NCBI RefSeq assembly: GCF_024345495.1
Contig: NZ_JAGQBF010000010.1
Location: forward strand, 1 to 64,000
Reading direction: 5' to 3'
Length of the DNA: 64,000 nucleotides
DNA from: Synechococcus sp. RedBA-s
Lineage (GTDB): Bacteria; Cyanobacteriota; Cyanobacteriia; PCC-6307; Cyanobiaceae
The translations under genes and the position numbers were made by a program. Position 1 is the stretch's first letter, and every line of letters begins with the position of its first letter. Below, in pieces: positions 7,638 through 20,573 of this stretch. Under the pieces are notes generated by a model. The model did not search any database and was not told where the DNA came from. It saw nothing but the letters and a program-made list of their open reading frames with translations.

Positions 7638-9959
7638 CTAAACCGCCAACGCCAACTCCGGAATGAACGCCGCCGGTATCGCTCTGTGCAGCCGCCAGCG
7701 GATCGCCATCGGCCGCTCGCCCTGGTGGCTCACGTAATCGGCAAAACCCAGGCACAGGAACGGCAGCGTCACCCCGCCACGCCTGTTCTCCTCCCGAACA
7801 AACAGCATCACCTGGCTGCCGCGCTCGGCGTGGTGGATGTAACGCTGCCCGGTGGATGAGGATTGGCGGGTGAGGCTCTGGCTCTCCCAGTGAAATTCAC
7901 GGGGGGAGATGGCGTAGTCGTTGTAGCGGGTGGTGGGGGAGAACAACCGCTCACTCTTCTTGAGGGTGATGAAGAACACGTCGCAACGGGTGGCCTCATC
8001 GAAGACCACACCCTCGCGGCCGGGGAAGGGGCGGGAATCGTTCAACAAGCCAAAGGCCGCGAACACTTCGGCGCGGGAGTAGCGGCCGTGCAAGCGCAGG
8101 GGCACGGGCGGGGCTGACGCATCGGTGCCCAGGAACGGCCAGACGAGCGGCGCCACCAGGTGGTCGGTGCGCTCCAGCAGCAGCTCGAACAGCTCCACCA
8201 GCTCGGCGCGGAGGTCGGCGGCGGCCCAGAGCCGGAGGAGGGCCTCGGCCAGGGGCAGGTGGTGCTGGCCGCTGCCCCAGAGCTGGGCCATCAGCATGCG
8301 CCAGAGGCGCTCGGTGGCGGGATCGAAGCCGGCGGGATCGGGGGGCGCAGGCCGTTGCAGCACCTCGGCGTAGACGCGCAGCCGACCGGGGTCATCAAGG
8401 TGGAGCAGGCCGCCGGCGATTCCCCGCCCCAGGCGCTTCTCATCGTCTGTGGGCTCGGTGATGGGCTGGCCCGAAAGCTCCCCTGAGGCCGCCCCCGGCG
8501 CCAACCACCCCAGCTCCCGCTGCAGCAACGCCCAGGAGCCCGCCACCTTGTAGAACTCCCCCACCTCCATCCCAAGCCCCTCCAGCAACCCGACCAGCGA
8601 ACAGCGCCGGAGGCGGCGGGCTTCGGCGAGCAGCTGGGGCCGCCGCGTAGGCAGCGACTCGCGAAGGTTGGCCAGCACCCGCTCGCTCGACATCCGATCG
8701 AGCTGCAGGCTGCAGCCGCCCGGCAGGAAGGGAAACCCCTCCTTGATCTGCTGTTCCAGCTGGTCGCGCGTGCCGCCGAGCAGCGAGCGGTAGCGCAGAT
8801 CAAAGCGGAAGCTCCGGTGGGCCTGGCCGATGAAATCGAGCACCGTGAGGCAGCTCTTGCCCCGGCAGAGGCGCAGACCACGGCCGAGCTGCTGCAGGAA
8901 CACGATCGCGCTCTCAGTGGGCCGCAGGAACCGCACCGTGTCGATCTCGGGGATGTCGAGGCCTTCGTTGAACAGATCCACCGCGAACAGGATCTGCAGC
9001 TCGCCGGAGCGCAGGCGGCTGATCTGCTCGGCGCGCTGCTCCCGGGGGCTGGACGCATCCAGGGCGGCGGCGCGCAGGCCGGCCGCCACGAACTTGCGGG
9101 CCATCCAATGGGCGTGCTCCACGCTCACGCAGAAGCCCAGGGCCCGCATCGCCGCCAGGTTGGTGACCTTGTCTGCCAGTTCGCGCAGAATCAGGCGCAG
9201 GCGGGCGTCGTCGGCGGTGTAGAGGTTGGAGAGGGCTTCGCTGGCGTAGCCGTTACGGCGCCACTCGATCTGCGACAGGTCGGTGCCGTCGTGGAGGCCG
9301 AAGTAGTGGAACGGGCACAACAGACCCTGCTCCAAGGCGCTCCAGAGGCGCAGCTCGGCGGAAATGCGGCCATCGAACCAATGGAGGATGTCCTCGCCGC
9401 CGGTGCGTTCGGGGGTGGCGGTGAGGCCCAGCAGCAGGACGGGCGCCAGGTGGCGCAGCCAGCGCTCGTAGCTGGCGGAGGCGGCGTGGTGGAACTCATC
9501 GACGATCACCACGTCGAACGTGTCCGGCGCCAGGTCCGCCGGATCCAGCCCAGCGAGCGACTGCACGGAGGCGAACACATGGCGCCACTGGCTGGGGCGC
9601 TGGCCATCCACCAGCAGCTCGCCAAAGGAGCCATCCCTCAGCACCTGGCGGAAGGTGGCGAGGCTCTGCTGCAGGATCTCGCGCCGGTGGGCCACGAACA
9701 GCAGGCTCGGGTGACCCGGACCGCCCTGGCGGGCGTAATCGAGGACGGCGACCACGGTTTTGCCCGTGCCGTTGGCGGCCACCACCAAGTTGCGCCAGCG
9801 GCCATGGAGGCTGCGCTCGGCCAACAGCTTGTCGAGGATCTCCTGCTGGTAGGGGTGGGGGCGGAACTGCTGTTGAAAGGGCTGTCTTGATTTGGCTGCA
9901 GAAGCCAGAGGCCTTGCTACGGAAGTCCCGATCACCCTTCCCCCAGCCGACCCAGCCAT
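7638..9959 (-). CDS. DUF3427 superfamily II helicase, lacking an N-terminal nuclease domain
   Basis: A 773-aa DEAD/DEAH-type helicase. Walker A AANGTGKTVV is near residue 63, the DEFH box (VIVDEFHHAAS) near 153 and TATPERT follows. The C-terminal helicase domain carries QLGRGLRLCRGKSC. The last third is a DUF3427 domain with the block ITLKKSERLFSPTTRY. Related proteins usually carry a PLD-type nuclease domain before the helicase. Here the first 28 residues are low-complexity and coding homology begins at about residue 29 (QQFRPHPYQQEIL), so the nuclease is absent. The family is associated with defence islands and nucleic-acid processing. It lies 9 bp upstream of a DUF433 TA unit on the same strand. 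Confidence 0.8.
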   Translation of the reverse strand: MAGSAGGRVIGTSVARPLASAAKSRQPFQQQFRPHPYQQEILDKLLAERSLHGRWRNLVVAANGTGKTVVAVLDYARQGGPGHPSLLFVAHRREILQQSLATFRQVLRDGSFGELLVDGQRPSQWRHVFASVQSLAGLDPADLAPDTFDVVIVDEFHHAASASYERWLRHLAPVLLLGLTATPERTGGEDILHWFDGRISAELRLWSALEQGLLCPFHYFGLHDGTDLSQIEWRRNGYASEALSNLYTADDARLRLILRELADKVTNLAAMRALGFCVSVEHAHWMARKFVAAGLRAAALDASSPREQRAEQISRLRSGELQILFAVDLFNEGLDIPEIDTVRFLRPTESAIVFLQQLGRGLRLCRGKSCLTVLDFIGQAHRSFRFDLRYRSLLGGTRDQLEQQIKEGFPFLPGGCSLQLDRMSSERVLANLRESLPTRRPQLLAEARRLRRCSLVGLLEGLGMEVGEFYKVAGSWALLQRELGWLAPGAASGELSGQPITEPTDDEKRLGRGIAGGLLHLDDPGRLRVYAEVLQRPAPPDPAGFDPATERLWRMLMAQLWGSGQHHLPLAEALLRLWAAADLRAELVELFELLLERTDHLVAPLVWPFLGTDASAPPVPLRLHGRYSRAEVFAAFGLLNDSRPFPGREGVVFDEATRCDVFFITLKKSERLFSPTTRYNDYAISPREFHWESQSLTRQSSSTGQRYIHHAERGSQVMLFVREENRRGGVTLPFLCLGFADYVSHQGERPMAIRWRLHRAIPAAFIPELALAV

Positions 9960-10004
9960 AACCGCCCACCATCGGCAATCCTGGAGTCAGCCATTCGAAT
10001 CCCG

Positions 10005-10463
10005 ATGCCGCTCCGCTCGGCCAGGGAATTCCCGATCACGCCAGATCCAGGGGCTTTGGAGGGCACCTATCAGGACTGCCGGGCGGCCCTGGTGTCGGCC
10101 AACCGCTCCCGGGGCGTGCTCAAGGCCCAAAGCGACCGGCGGGGGGTGGTGATCACCGAGCTGCAGCGGGAGCTGGTGGAGCTGGAGATGGATCTGGCCG
10201 ATGAGGCCCGGGCCAAGGCTCGGCTCCATGCCCTCAACGCCAAGCTCGGCACCGTGATCCGCGAACTGGAGGAAACCGGCGATGCGATGGTGGGCCTGAT
10301 CGATGAGAGCGAGCGCCAAAGCGGCTTCTGGCTGGTGGAGATGTTCCGCCGGTTGGTTCAGCAGGCCACGCGCTGGCGCCAGGTGAAGGCCAAGGCCGTT
10401 GCGCTGGCGGCTGAAGCGGCCGAGGCGAGCACTCCCGCGAGCCAGCTCGGCGGAAAGCCATGA
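10005..10463 (+). CDS. Conserved hypothetical coiled-coil protein
   Basis: A 152-aa protein with no recognisable catalytic motif. Residues 30-110 are rich in Glu, Arg, Leu and Ala with heptad spacing (ITELQRELVELEMDLADEARAKARL), predicting a long coiled coil. The C-terminus is Ala/Glu-rich. It overlaps the next gene by 4 bp (ATGA), so the two are likely translated together. Proteins of this style are common in picocyanobacteria, but I do not recognise a function. A minus-strand ORF overlaps it and is judged a shadow. Confidence 0.55.
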   Translation: MPLRSAREFPITPDPGALEGTYQDCRAALVSANRSRGVLKAQSDRRGVVITELQRELVELEMDLADEARAKARLHALNAKLGTVIRELEETGDAMVGLIDESERQSGFWLVEMFRRLVQQATRWRQVKAKAVALAAEAAEASTPASQLGGKP

Positions 10464-10840
10464 GCGCGGGTCCATCGATCGCTGATTTGCTGGAGCAGAC
10501 CAACCGGGAACTGGTGGGCACCGATGCCCGGGTGTACCGCCGGGTGGCGAACCATCTGCAGCGCTCCGGTGCGGCGCTCCAGGACCTCCAGGATCCCCAG
10601 CCTGCGGGAACCCAAGGCCCGAAAGCACTGCTGGGCAAGGGGAGTTTCCTGCAGCAGCCCGCGGCCAGCCTCAAGCGGCTATGCAAAGCGCATGGCATCA
10701 AGGGGTACTCCAAGTTGCAAAAAGCCGCTCTGGCCCAACTGCTGGAACGCCATGGAGTGACCCCACCGCCGCCGCCATTGGAGAGTTTCACTAAGCAGGA
10801 GTTGATTGCGCTGGTGCGTCAGTTGCTGGGGGAGGGTTAG
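10460..10840 (+). CDS. Conserved hypothetical protein with SAP/Rho-N-like helices
   Basis: A 126-aa protein in the same operon as the preceding coiled-coil gene (4-bp overlap). The C-terminal half contains two short helix-extended-helix units, SLKRLCKAHGIKGYSKLQKAAL and SFTKQELIALVRQLLGEG, separated by a run of five prolines. They resemble the SAP or Rho-N fold that binds nucleic acid; this is inference from pattern only. The gene ends at a HIP1 octamer (10841) just before the type I restriction operon. Confidence 0.55.
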   Translation: MSAGPSIADLLEQTNRELVGTDARVYRRVANHLQRSGAALQDLQDPQPAGTQGPKALLGKGSFLQQPAASLKRLCKAHGIKGYSKLQKAALAQLLERHGVTPPPPPLESFTKQELIALVRQLLGEG

Positions 10841-10926
10841 GCGATCGCCCCGCACGTGCCTGAATACCCCCAAAACTGCCCCACCCCAGGCAGACTCCCT
10901 CCAGCGACGCCTGACCTGATCCCTCG

Positions 10927-12735
10927 ATGCTCGATCAGGACCAGCTCAACGACTTCCTCGAAGCCCTGGAAGAGGTCGGCAGCCCCGTCAAAAACCCAGT
11001 CCTGCGGGAAGCTCTTGGCTGGGATGAGCCCCTCTACGAGGAGGTGAAGGCGGAACTAGTGGCCAAGGGGATCGTGACGCGGGGTAGGGGCCGCAGCGAT
11101 TCGGTCTCGCTGGTAGGCGCCGACCCGGAGGAGCAGCAGGTCGCACCAGCCAAAGCCCCCCGGAGGGGCAAAGCCGCCGGCAACAGCACCGCCAGCCTCG
11201 GCTTCGAGGCCAAGCTCTGGCTCACGGCCGACAAGCTGCGCAACAACATGGACGCGGCCGAGTACAAGCACGTGGTGCTCGGCCTGATCTTCCTCAAGTA
11301 CATCTCGGACAGCTTCGAAGAGCACCGCGTCAAGCTGGTGGCAGGCGTTGGCGACTATGAAGGCGCCAACCCGGAAGACCCCGACGAATACAAGGCCGAG
11401 AACGTGTTCTGGGTGCCGGCCGAGGCCCGCTGGAGCCACCTGCAGGCCAATGCCAAGCAGCCAACGATCGGCAAGCTGGTGGACGACGCCATGGTGGCGA
11501 TCGAGCGCGACAACCCACGCCTCAAGGGCGTGCTGCCGAAGGACTATGCGCGTCCCGGCCTCGACAAGCAGCGCCTGGGGGAGCTGATCGATGTGATCGC
11601 CACGATCGAACTCACCGCCGCCAGCGAGGGCGAGCAGACCCATCGCTCGGTGGATCTGCTGGGCCGGGTGTACGAATATTTCCTCACCCGTTTTGCCTCA
11701 GCCGAGGGCAAGAACGGCGGCCAGTTCTACACGCCGAGCTGTGTGGTGCGCTGCCTGGTGGAGATGCTGGAGCCCTACAAGGGCCGCATCTATGACCCCT
11801 GCTGCGGCTCCGGTGGCATGTTCGTGCAGAGCGAGAAGTTCGTGGAAAACCACGGCGGCAAGCTGGGTGACATTGCCATCTACGGCCAGGAGAGCAATGC
11901 CACCACCCGCCGCCTGGCGGTGATGAACCTCGCCATCCGCGGCATCGAGGCCGACTTCGGCCCCGAGCACGCCGACAGCTTCCGCCGCGACCTGCATCCG
12001 GATCTGCGGGCCGACTACGTGCTCGCCAACCCGCCCTTCAACGACTCCGACTGGTTCCGCAAGGACGACGACGTGCGCTGGCAGTACGGCGTGCCGCCCA
12101 GGGGCAATGCCAACTTCGCCTGGGTGCAGCACTTCCTCCACCACCTGGCGCCGCAGGGCATGGCCGGCTTCGTGCTCGCCAACGGCAGCATGAGCTCCAA
12201 CCAGAGCGGCGAAGGCGAAATCCGCCGCGCCCTGATCGAGGCGGATCTGGTGGACTGCATGGTGGCCCTGCCCGGCCAGCTCTTCTACAGCACGCAGATC
12301 CCGGTGTGCCTCTGGTTCCTGGCGAAGAGCAAGACTGCCGACGGCCAACGGGGCTTCCTCGATCGGCGTGGGCACACGTTGTTCATCGATGCCCGCAAGC
12401 TCGGCACCCTGGTCGATCGGGTGCACCGGGAACTGCTGGAGTCCGACCTGGCGAAGATCAGCGGCACCTATCAACGCTGGCGGGGAGTCAACGGCGCGGG
12501 CAGCTACAAAGATGTGCCGGGGTTCTGCAAATCCGCCACAACCGCCGAGATTGCTGCCCATGGCCACGTACTCACTCCGGGGCGGTACGTGGGCGCGGAG
12601 GAGGTGGAAGACGACGGCGAGCCGTTCGAGGAGAAGATGCCGCGGCTGGTGGCAGAGCTGCAGGCCCAGTTCGCCGAGTCCGCGAAACTGGAGCAGGCCA
12701 TCAAAGCAAACCTGAGGGGGCTGGGTTATGACTGA
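10927..12735 (+). CDS. hsdM: Type I restriction-modification methylase subunit HsdM
   Basis: A 602-aa N6-adenine methyltransferase, first gene of the type I operon. An N-terminal winged-helix-like segment (about 1-60) and a basic linker precede the HsdM helical domain ([32 protein letters not shown]). SAM-binding motif [10 protein letters not shown] is near residue 290 and catalytic NPPFNDSDW near 367. With HsdS it methylates the host recognition site; with HsdR it restricts unmethylated DNA. It overlaps hsdS by 8 bp, implying coupled translation. GC content is high, like the host. Confidence 0.95.
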   Translation: MLDQDQLNDFLEALEEVGSPVKNPVLREALGWDEPLYEEVKAELVAKGIVTRGRGRSDSVSLVGADPEEQQVAPAKAPRRGKAAGNSTASLGFEAKLWLTADKLRNNMDAAEYKHVVLGLIFLKYISDSFEEHRVKLVAGVGDYEGANPEDPDEYKAENVFWVPAEARWSHLQANAKQPTIGKLVDDAMVAIERDNPRLKGVLPKDYARPGLDKQRLGELIDVIATIELTAASEGEQTHRSVDLLGRVYEYFLTRFASAEGKNGGQFYTPSCVVRCLVEMLEPYKGRIYDPCCGSGGMFVQSEKFVENHGGKLGDIAIYGQESNATTRRLAVMNLAIRGIEADFGPEHADSFRRDLHPDLRADYVLANPPFNDSDWFRKDDDVRWQYGVPPRGNANFAWVQHFLHHLAPQGMAGFVLANGSMSSNQSGEGEIRRALIEADLVDCMVALPGQLFYSTQIPVCLWFLAKSKTADGQRGFLDRRGHTLFIDARKLGTLVDRVHRELLESDLAKISGTYQRWRGVNGAGSYKDVPGFCKSATTAEIAAHGHVLTPGRYVGAEEVEDDGEPFEEKMPRLVAELQAQFAESAKLEQAIKANLRGLGYD

Positions 12736-13981
12736 CGTCTATCCAGTTTGCCGTTTGGGTGCAGTTGCATCGGTTCAAGGCGGGTTCGCTTTCAAAAGCG
12801 GCGACTTCACCGAAACAGGCGTGCCCGTCCTGAAAATCAAAAACGTCCGACTGCGTGAAGTGGACACGACTGAGCCCGCCTACGTTGACCAGTCGGTGGC
12901 GAAGGACACAGCACGCTACTTCTGCAAGACTGGAGACCTTCTCATCTCGATGACGGGGTCTGGACCACAGGCGCCAAACTCGGTGGTTGGCCGAGTCGCC
13001 CGCTTTACAGGACCGAGCGACAGATACCTAATCAACCAACGGGTCGGACGCTTCGTGAACAAAGCGCCGGACAAACTCGATCAGCGTTATCTCTTCTACG
13101 TTCTCGCACAGGACGAGACCCTTTGGAAACTCGTGTCCGTTGCCACTGGCAGCGCCAATCAGGCAAACATCAGCGGTTCACAAATCGAAAGCCTTGAAGT
13201 CCCGCTCCCACCCCTTACCGAGCAAAAAGCCATCGCGGTGGTGCTTGGGGCCCTGGACGACAAGATCGAGTTGAACCGGCGGATGAACGCGACGCTGGAG
13301 GCGATGGCGCGGGCTCTGTTCCATAGCTGGTTCGTGGATTTCGATCCTGTGCGCGCCAAACTCGACGCCCGCCAGCCTGTCGGCCTCGACAAAACCACAG
13401 CTGACCTCTTCCCCAGCTCCTTCCAAGACTCGCCAGTCGGCCACATTCCAAAGGGTTGGGAAGTTCGACCTCTCTCGGAAGCTTTCGACATCAAGGATGG
13501 TGCGACCTTCCGAAAGGAAGACCGAGTTGAGACCGGAAACATCATCGCCTTTGGTGCGAATGGGCCGGTCGGATTCAGCACGCGAGCCAACGTGATTGAA
13601 CCATGTATCGGGCTTGGGAAGATCGGGAGTTGCGGTTCTCTGCACCGTAGCTGGAAACCCTGCTGGGTTACCAACAATGCTTTCATCGTCAAGCCACATC
13701 CCAGTGGTTCGCTCGAATTCGTGTGGCGCACACTCTGCACGATTGACTTCAGCCAATTCATCGGTGGGTCTGCAAACCCCTACATGCCGTTAAAGAACTT
13801 CGGCCACACGCCGGTCGTGATGCCACCCGTGCCATTGCTCAACGCCTACCAAGAGCGGGCCGGCAGCCTCGCCGGAAAGATAGTCGCGAACGATGAGCAA
13901 TCTCGCACCCTCTCCACCCTGCGCGACACGCTGCTTCCGAAGCTGCTGAGTGGGGAGTTGAGCGTCACCGAAACATATTGA
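12728..13981 (+). CDS. hsdS: Type I restriction specificity subunit HsdS
   Basis: A 417-aa specificity subunit with the two-half layout: target-recognition domain 1 (about 5-155), a central conserved region ([27 protein letters not shown]), target-recognition domain 2 (about 230-370) and a C-terminal conserved region ([20 protein letters not shown]). It reads the bipartite DNA site for both methylation and cleavage. Base composition falls below that of hsdM, as is usual for exchanged recognition domains. It overlaps hsdM by 8 bp and the next small gene by 4 bp. Confidence 0.95.
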   Translation: MTDVYPVCRLGAVASVQGGFAFKSGDFTETGVPVLKIKNVRLREVDTTEPAYVDQSVAKDTARYFCKTGDLLISMTGSGPQAPNSVVGRVARFTGPSDRYLINQRVGRFVNKAPDKLDQRYLFYVLAQDETLWKLVSVATGSANQANISGSQIESLEVPLPPLTEQKAIAVVLGALDDKIELNRRMNATLEAMARALFHSWFVDFDPVRAKLDARQPVGLDKTTADLFPSSFQDSPVGHIPKGWEVRPLSEAFDIKDGATFRKEDRVETGNIIAFGANGPVGFSTRANVIEPCIGLGKIGSCGSLHRSWKPCWVTNNAFIVKPHPSGSLEFVWRTLCTIDFSQFIGGSANPYMPLKNFGHTPVVMPPVPLLNAYQERAGSLAGKIVANDEQSRTLSTLRDTLLPKLLSGELSVTETY

Positions 13982-14238
13982 CCCACATGCCAGAAGAAGT
14001 CGAACAACTATCTGCACCTGAGGGCGAAACAAGTTCAGGGCCAAAGGACTTGCGCGCAGAGCTGGAGGCTGACTTGAAAACAGAGTTCTCCGCCAATCTT
14101 TCGGCGGTGGGGACACTTCCGAAAGTCGTTTGTGACTCCCTGGTGGCGTTGCTTGACTCCAGCGCCCCAGCTTCGGTTGAGGTCCTTGAGTCACTGGCCT
14201 TGGAAGACCCTACTCAACCGGAGATGTCCAATGAGTGA
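13978..14238 (+). CDS. Small acidic protein in the type I operon (unknown)
   Basis: An 86-aa acidic protein ([32 protein letters not shown], ending [11 protein letters not shown]). It overlaps hsdS by 4 bp (ATGA) and the ATPase gene downstream by 8 bp (ATGAGTGA). The tight overlaps on both sides argue that it is a real translated component and not a shadow. It has no recognised domain. Its position directly before the ATPase suggests a partner or regulator of that protein. The start could be the second Met (MPEEVE). Confidence 0.6.
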   Translation: MTHMPEEVEQLSAPEGETSSGPKDLRAELEADLKTEFSANLSAVGTLPKVVCDSLVALLDSSAPASVEVLESLALEDPTQPEMSNE

Positions 14239-16594
14239 GATGATTCGGTCTATTCGGTTTGAGCATTTTCGCGGTCTGCCTGACAGCGATATTAGGCTCA
14301 AGGGGAAGAGCCTTGTTCTGCTTGGCTCGAACGGGAAAGGCAAGAGCGCGGTTGTCGACGGTATCGAGTTTCTGTTTTCCGGGCAGGTAGGCCGGTTTGT
14401 TGGGTCGGGGACTGGCAGTATCGACCACGCCGATGCGATTCAGCACGTAAAGAAGCTTGGAGTTCCCAAGGTCACACTGTCTCTCAGTCCATCGAACGGC
14501 TCCATTAGCAGGAGCCTCGACTCTGAAACACTCTCAACTACCGACCGTCCAGCAGTGAAGGACTACCTCGAGAAGCATCCTGGAGTTGATGCCTTCATTC
14601 TCCGACGCTCGAAGATTCTAGATTTCATCTCTGACCAAGATGCGAACCGATACCGGAAGTTCATTCAACTGTTAGGTGTTTCGCATGTCGACACGTTGCA
14701 ACGGACATTTGTCGAAGCAGAAAGCCTGGCCAAAGATGCCGCGCAGCGGGCACGCAGCATGTATCTGATGAAACTTGCGGTGTTCCGAGATCCTGTCGCC
14801 AAGTTCGATCCTCAGAATCTCGCTCAGATTCTTGCTCGTGTTTCAGCCACTGTCGCGGCGCTCGGCTTGGAGAAGATGACTCAATGGTCAGATGCGGAAA
14901 ACCGACTGGCACTTCTAAAGGCGATGCGCCCGGAAGCCAACAAGGAGAAGATTGACGCCCTGACCAGAGCACTCGTCAGCTTGGAGAACCCGCTCCCCCC
15001 AGACATTGGAATCGAAATCGCAACAGCTAACTCGCTGTGCCAAAAACTGGCTACCTTGGGCACGTCATCAGATGATGCACCGCGAAGCCTCATTATCGCT
15101 GAGGCGGTTGACTATCTATGCAAGCATCCAACGGAAGCGAACTGCCCAGTTTGTGAGAAGGACTTTGAGCAGCCCCTCGCAGACGTTCTCGTTCGCCTTA
15201 AACAGCGCGGTGACGCATTGCGAGAACTGAGAGAGGCCATGTCCAACCGCAAAGCAGCTGTCAGTCGCGTACAACGGTATGGGAATATTGTCGCGGCTCA
15301 GATTGCGAAAGACCTTGAGCATTCAGCGCTGCTTGAGCCGGCGACCATAAAAACGTTGCGTGCTGCACGGGCTTCAACTCTTTGTTGGCTACGTTCCGTA
15401 AAACGGGCGGAAGCTAGTGCCCCTAGCTCGGACATCACGGCACCGCAGCGCCTCTCCTCTTTGGCAGCTGCACGCAGTGCATGCGCGTCGGTCCTAAAGG
15501 CGCAAAGGGAAGCACTGGTTCCGCCCGAGTCGTCAAAACTTGAGGCTGCTATCGCATTGGTTGAAAGGGGAATTGCTGCACACGCTGAAATCGCCTCTGC
15601 CGAGGGGGCAATCGGCGGTGCGAATGAGTTGGCACGGAGGGCTACCGTGGCAAGGAATGCCTTTTTCAAGGCGCGCGAAAGCGCAATCCAGAAGGTTTTC
15701 GATGCGATTGCCGAAACCGTCCTCGATTACTACCAGCGCCTCCATGACTTCGATCACGTCATTGAGCGCTCCGAGTGCACTGCGATTGAGCTAAAGCCGA
15801 CGTCGAGGGCCGCCGCTGGAGGTTTGCGGCTGGCGATTCAATTTCTTGGATTGGCTGATTCCAAGGACCCACGGGCGTTTCTTAGTGAGGGCCACCTGGA
15901 CTCTCTTGGTCTCTGTCTCTTCCTTGCGTCAGTTCGGATCTTCAATCCTCCAGGCTCACTTCTCGTGCTCGATGACGTTCTGACCAGCATTGACCGGGAG
16001 CACCGCCGTCGTGTCGGTGAGCTACTCTTCCAAGATTTTGCGGATTACCAAATCGTGCTCACCACGCATGATGAGCATTGGCACGACTTGCTGAATTCTT
16101 CGGCGCGGGCGTGGGGCATTCAAGGACAGTGGGCTTTCGTCAGAGTTGCGGGCTGGAGCGTAGATTCAGGACCCTCGCTGTCTGAGGTCAATGATTCGTG
16201 GGAGTTTGTCGACGCCCATCTGACTGAAGCAGACTATCGCGAGTTAGGTGGTCCATTCCGGCTCATCCTTGAAGACTTTCTGAAGCGAACGGCCGCAAAG
16301 CTCGAATTGAAGGTGAAGTTTAAGATTGACGGGAAATACACGGCGGGTGATTTCGTGAACTCTGGAATTCAAGACGCGATTCGTGACTCGTTAATCAAGT
16401 TGGCTCCGACTGAGGACACGGCGATTAGGACCGATGTTGGCCGTGTATTTGGTCAGGGAGACTTGGTCAACTTCCTCAGTCACGACAACCCTGGTCGGCT
16501 TGAAGTGACTATTGATCAGGCAAAGGACTTTGTTCGAGGCGTGCGCGATCTGACTAAAAGGTGTGAGACACGCAAAATAATCAAAGGCCGGTAA
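14231..16594 (+). CDS. SMC/ABC-type ATPase embedded in the type I restriction operon
   Basis: A 787-aa ATPase of the RecF/SMC/Rad50 class. The N-terminus ([16 protein letters not shown]) leads to Walker [16 protein letters not shown] near residues 32-46. A helical middle carries a single CPVCEKDF motif near 300, like half of a zinc hook. ABC signature [11 protein letters not shown] is near 550 and Walker [14 protein letters not shown] near 577. About 180 residues of unrecognised C-terminal domain follow. I chose ATG 14231 because it overlaps the upstream stop; the frame is open 33 codons earlier but that part reads as noise. GC is clearly lower than in hsdM and hsdR. Such ATPases linked to hsd genes include RloC-like anticodon nucleases, but I cannot identify the RloC nuclease motif. 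Confidence 0.75.
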   Translation: MSEMIRSIRFEHFRGLPDSDIRLKGKSLVLLGSNGKGKSAVVDGIEFLFSGQVGRFVGSGTGSIDHADAIQHVKKLGVPKVTLSLSPSNGSISRSLDSETLSTTDRPAVKDYLEKHPGVDAFILRRSKILDFISDQDANRYRKFIQLLGVSHVDTLQRTFVEAESLAKDAAQRARSMYLMKLAVFRDPVAKFDPQNLAQILARVSATVAALGLEKMTQWSDAENRLALLKAMRPEANKEKIDALTRALVSLENPLPPDIGIEIATANSLCQKLATLGTSSDDAPRSLIIAEAVDYLCKHPTEANCPVCEKDFEQPLADVLVRLKQRGDALRELREAMSNRKAAVSRVQRYGNIVAAQIAKDLEHSALLEPATIKTLRAARASTLCWLRSVKRAEASAPSSDITAPQRLSSLAAARSACASVLKAQREALVPPESSKLEAAIALVERGIAAHAEIASAEGAIGGANELARRATVARNAFFKARESAIQKVFDAIAETVLDYYQRLHDFDHVIERSECTAIELKPTSRAAAGGLRLAIQFLGLADSKDPRAFLSEGHLDSLGLCLFLASVRIFNPPGSLLVLDDVLTSIDREHRRRVGELLFQDFADYQIVLTTHDEHWHDLLNSSARAWGIQGQWAFVRVAGWSVDSGPSLSEVNDSWEFVDAHLTEADYRELGGPFRLILEDFLKRTAAKLELKVKFKIDGKYTAGDFVNSGIQDAIRDSLIKLAPTEDTAIRTDVGRVFGQGDLVNFLSHDNPGRLEVTIDQAKDFVRGVRDLTKRCETRKIIKGR

Positions 16595-16596
16595 TT

Positions 16597-19713
<3,117 letters not shown>

Positions 19714-19768
19714 GCAGACACGGCGCTGATACGCCGGTGGCACTGGCAGGAGCAGCCGCTCCAGCTCC

Positions 19769-20140
19769 TTGGCCACCCGCGCCGTCTACTCCTTCACCGG
19801 TTTCCCCGGGGCTCCATCGCTTCATTTCTACCTCCATCACGTCGGCTACCCCACCGGCGCCGCCTGGCGCTTTGCGGAGGCCCTGCGTGAGAACCCTGAA
19901 TCCGCCACCTTCCTCGCTGCCTTCCTGAGCTCCCAGCCCAGGGCGGAGCCAATCCAGTGCCCCGATCAGGCGGCCGATGCCGAGTACCGCTACCGGGTGC
20001 AGCTCGTCCCAGGCCCCGAACCCCTCCTACAGGTGCAGTGCTGGCGGCGGATCCCTGGAGGCGCCAGCTGGCATCCCCGCTGCGGGCCCATGCCGTTGGC
20101 GGTGTTCATTCAGCGCTTCCTGCCCGGTGATCCGCTTTGA
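19769..20140 (+). CDS. Hypothetical protein, picocyanobacterial type
   Basis: A 123-aa protein starting at a TTG (MATRAVYSFTGFPG) preceded by a GGCAGGAG-like ribosome binding site. It is rich in aromatic residues (SLHFYLHHVGYPTGAAWRF), with CWRRIPGGASWHPRCG near the C-terminus. I do not recognise a family function. Its last codons overlap the start of the downstream BrnT gene by 14 bp, so the two may be co-translated. Confidence 0.55.
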   Translation: MATRAVYSFTGFPGAPSLHFYLHHVGYPTGAAWRFAEALRENPESATFLAAFLSSQPRAEPIQCPDQAADAEYRYRVQLVPGPEPLLQVQCWRRIPGGASWHPRCGPMPLAVFIQRFLPGDPL

Positions 20141-20396
20141 CCCGGCCAAGCGCCAGTGGACGCTGGAGCAGCGGGGCCTGGATTTTCTCGATGCTGAGAG
20201 CGTCTTCGCCGGCCCAACGATCGAGGTCTCCGATCGAAGGCGAGACTATGATGAAGTCAGAATCATCTGCATTGGATGGCTTCGGGGCCGCGCAGTGATC
20301 GTGGTCTACACGGAGCGCAACGGCATCAGGCACATCATCTCCATGCGAAAGGCCAATGAGCGAGAACAACGTCGTTTTTTCCCCGACCTCTACTGA
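20127..20396 (+). CDS. brnT: BrnT family toxin (first copy)
   Basis: An 89-aa RelE-fold ribonuclease toxin of the BrnT family. The N-terminus (VIRFDPAKRQWTLEQRGLDFLDAESVF) and the closing ISMRKANEREQRRFF are both family hallmarks. I take GTG 20127 as the start, because the open frame upstream belongs to the preceding gene read out of frame. The start of its partner antitoxin (20356) lies inside this gene, the normal brnTA layout. The toxin frame is complete, while the antitoxin lacks its DNA-binding part. Confidence 0.8.
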   Translation: MIRFDPAKRQWTLEQRGLDFLDAESVFAGPTIEVSDRRRDYDEVRIICIGWLRGRAVIVVYTERNGIRHIISMRKANEREQRRFFPDLY

Positions 20397-20562
20397 AGGC
20401 GAGATCCACTCTGATCTTCAGCGCGTGGATGCCCATATCATCCAACCTGAGGAATATGAAGAGATCCCCGAAATCACTGAGGAAGATCTCACTCACGCCG
20501 TGATCAAGCGCCCTGGCCAGCCGGATCAGCCTTTTGTGGCCAAACCAACCCAAGCAACTTGA
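20356..20562 (+). CDS. brnA: BrnA antitoxin, truncated before the ribbon-helix-helix
   Basis: A 68-aa BrnA-type antitoxin. The toxin-binding part DAHIIQPEEYEEIPEITEEDL is intact. Full-length BrnA proteins continue into a ribbon-helix-helix DNA-binding domain after a PKQA(T) segment. Here translation stops just after KPTQAT and no RHH coding sequence follows on any frame before the next gene. Toxin neutralisation may survive, but autoregulation by DNA binding should be lost. Confidence 0.7.
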   Translation: MSENNVVFSPTSTEGEIHSDLQRVDAHIIQPEEYEEIPEITEEDLTHAVIKRPGQPDQPFVAKPTQAT

Positions 20563-20573
20563 CCCCATAGGCC

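Noticed and set aside
9987-10628. 213-aa minus-strand ORF over the two small genes
   Set aside because: The plus-strand pair with an ATGA overlap and coiled-coil composition is more gene-like.
14231-16594. Naming the operon ATPase RloC
   Set aside because: It has the ATPase head and one CPVC motif in an hsd locus, but I could not identify the anticodon-nuclease triad in the C-terminal domain.
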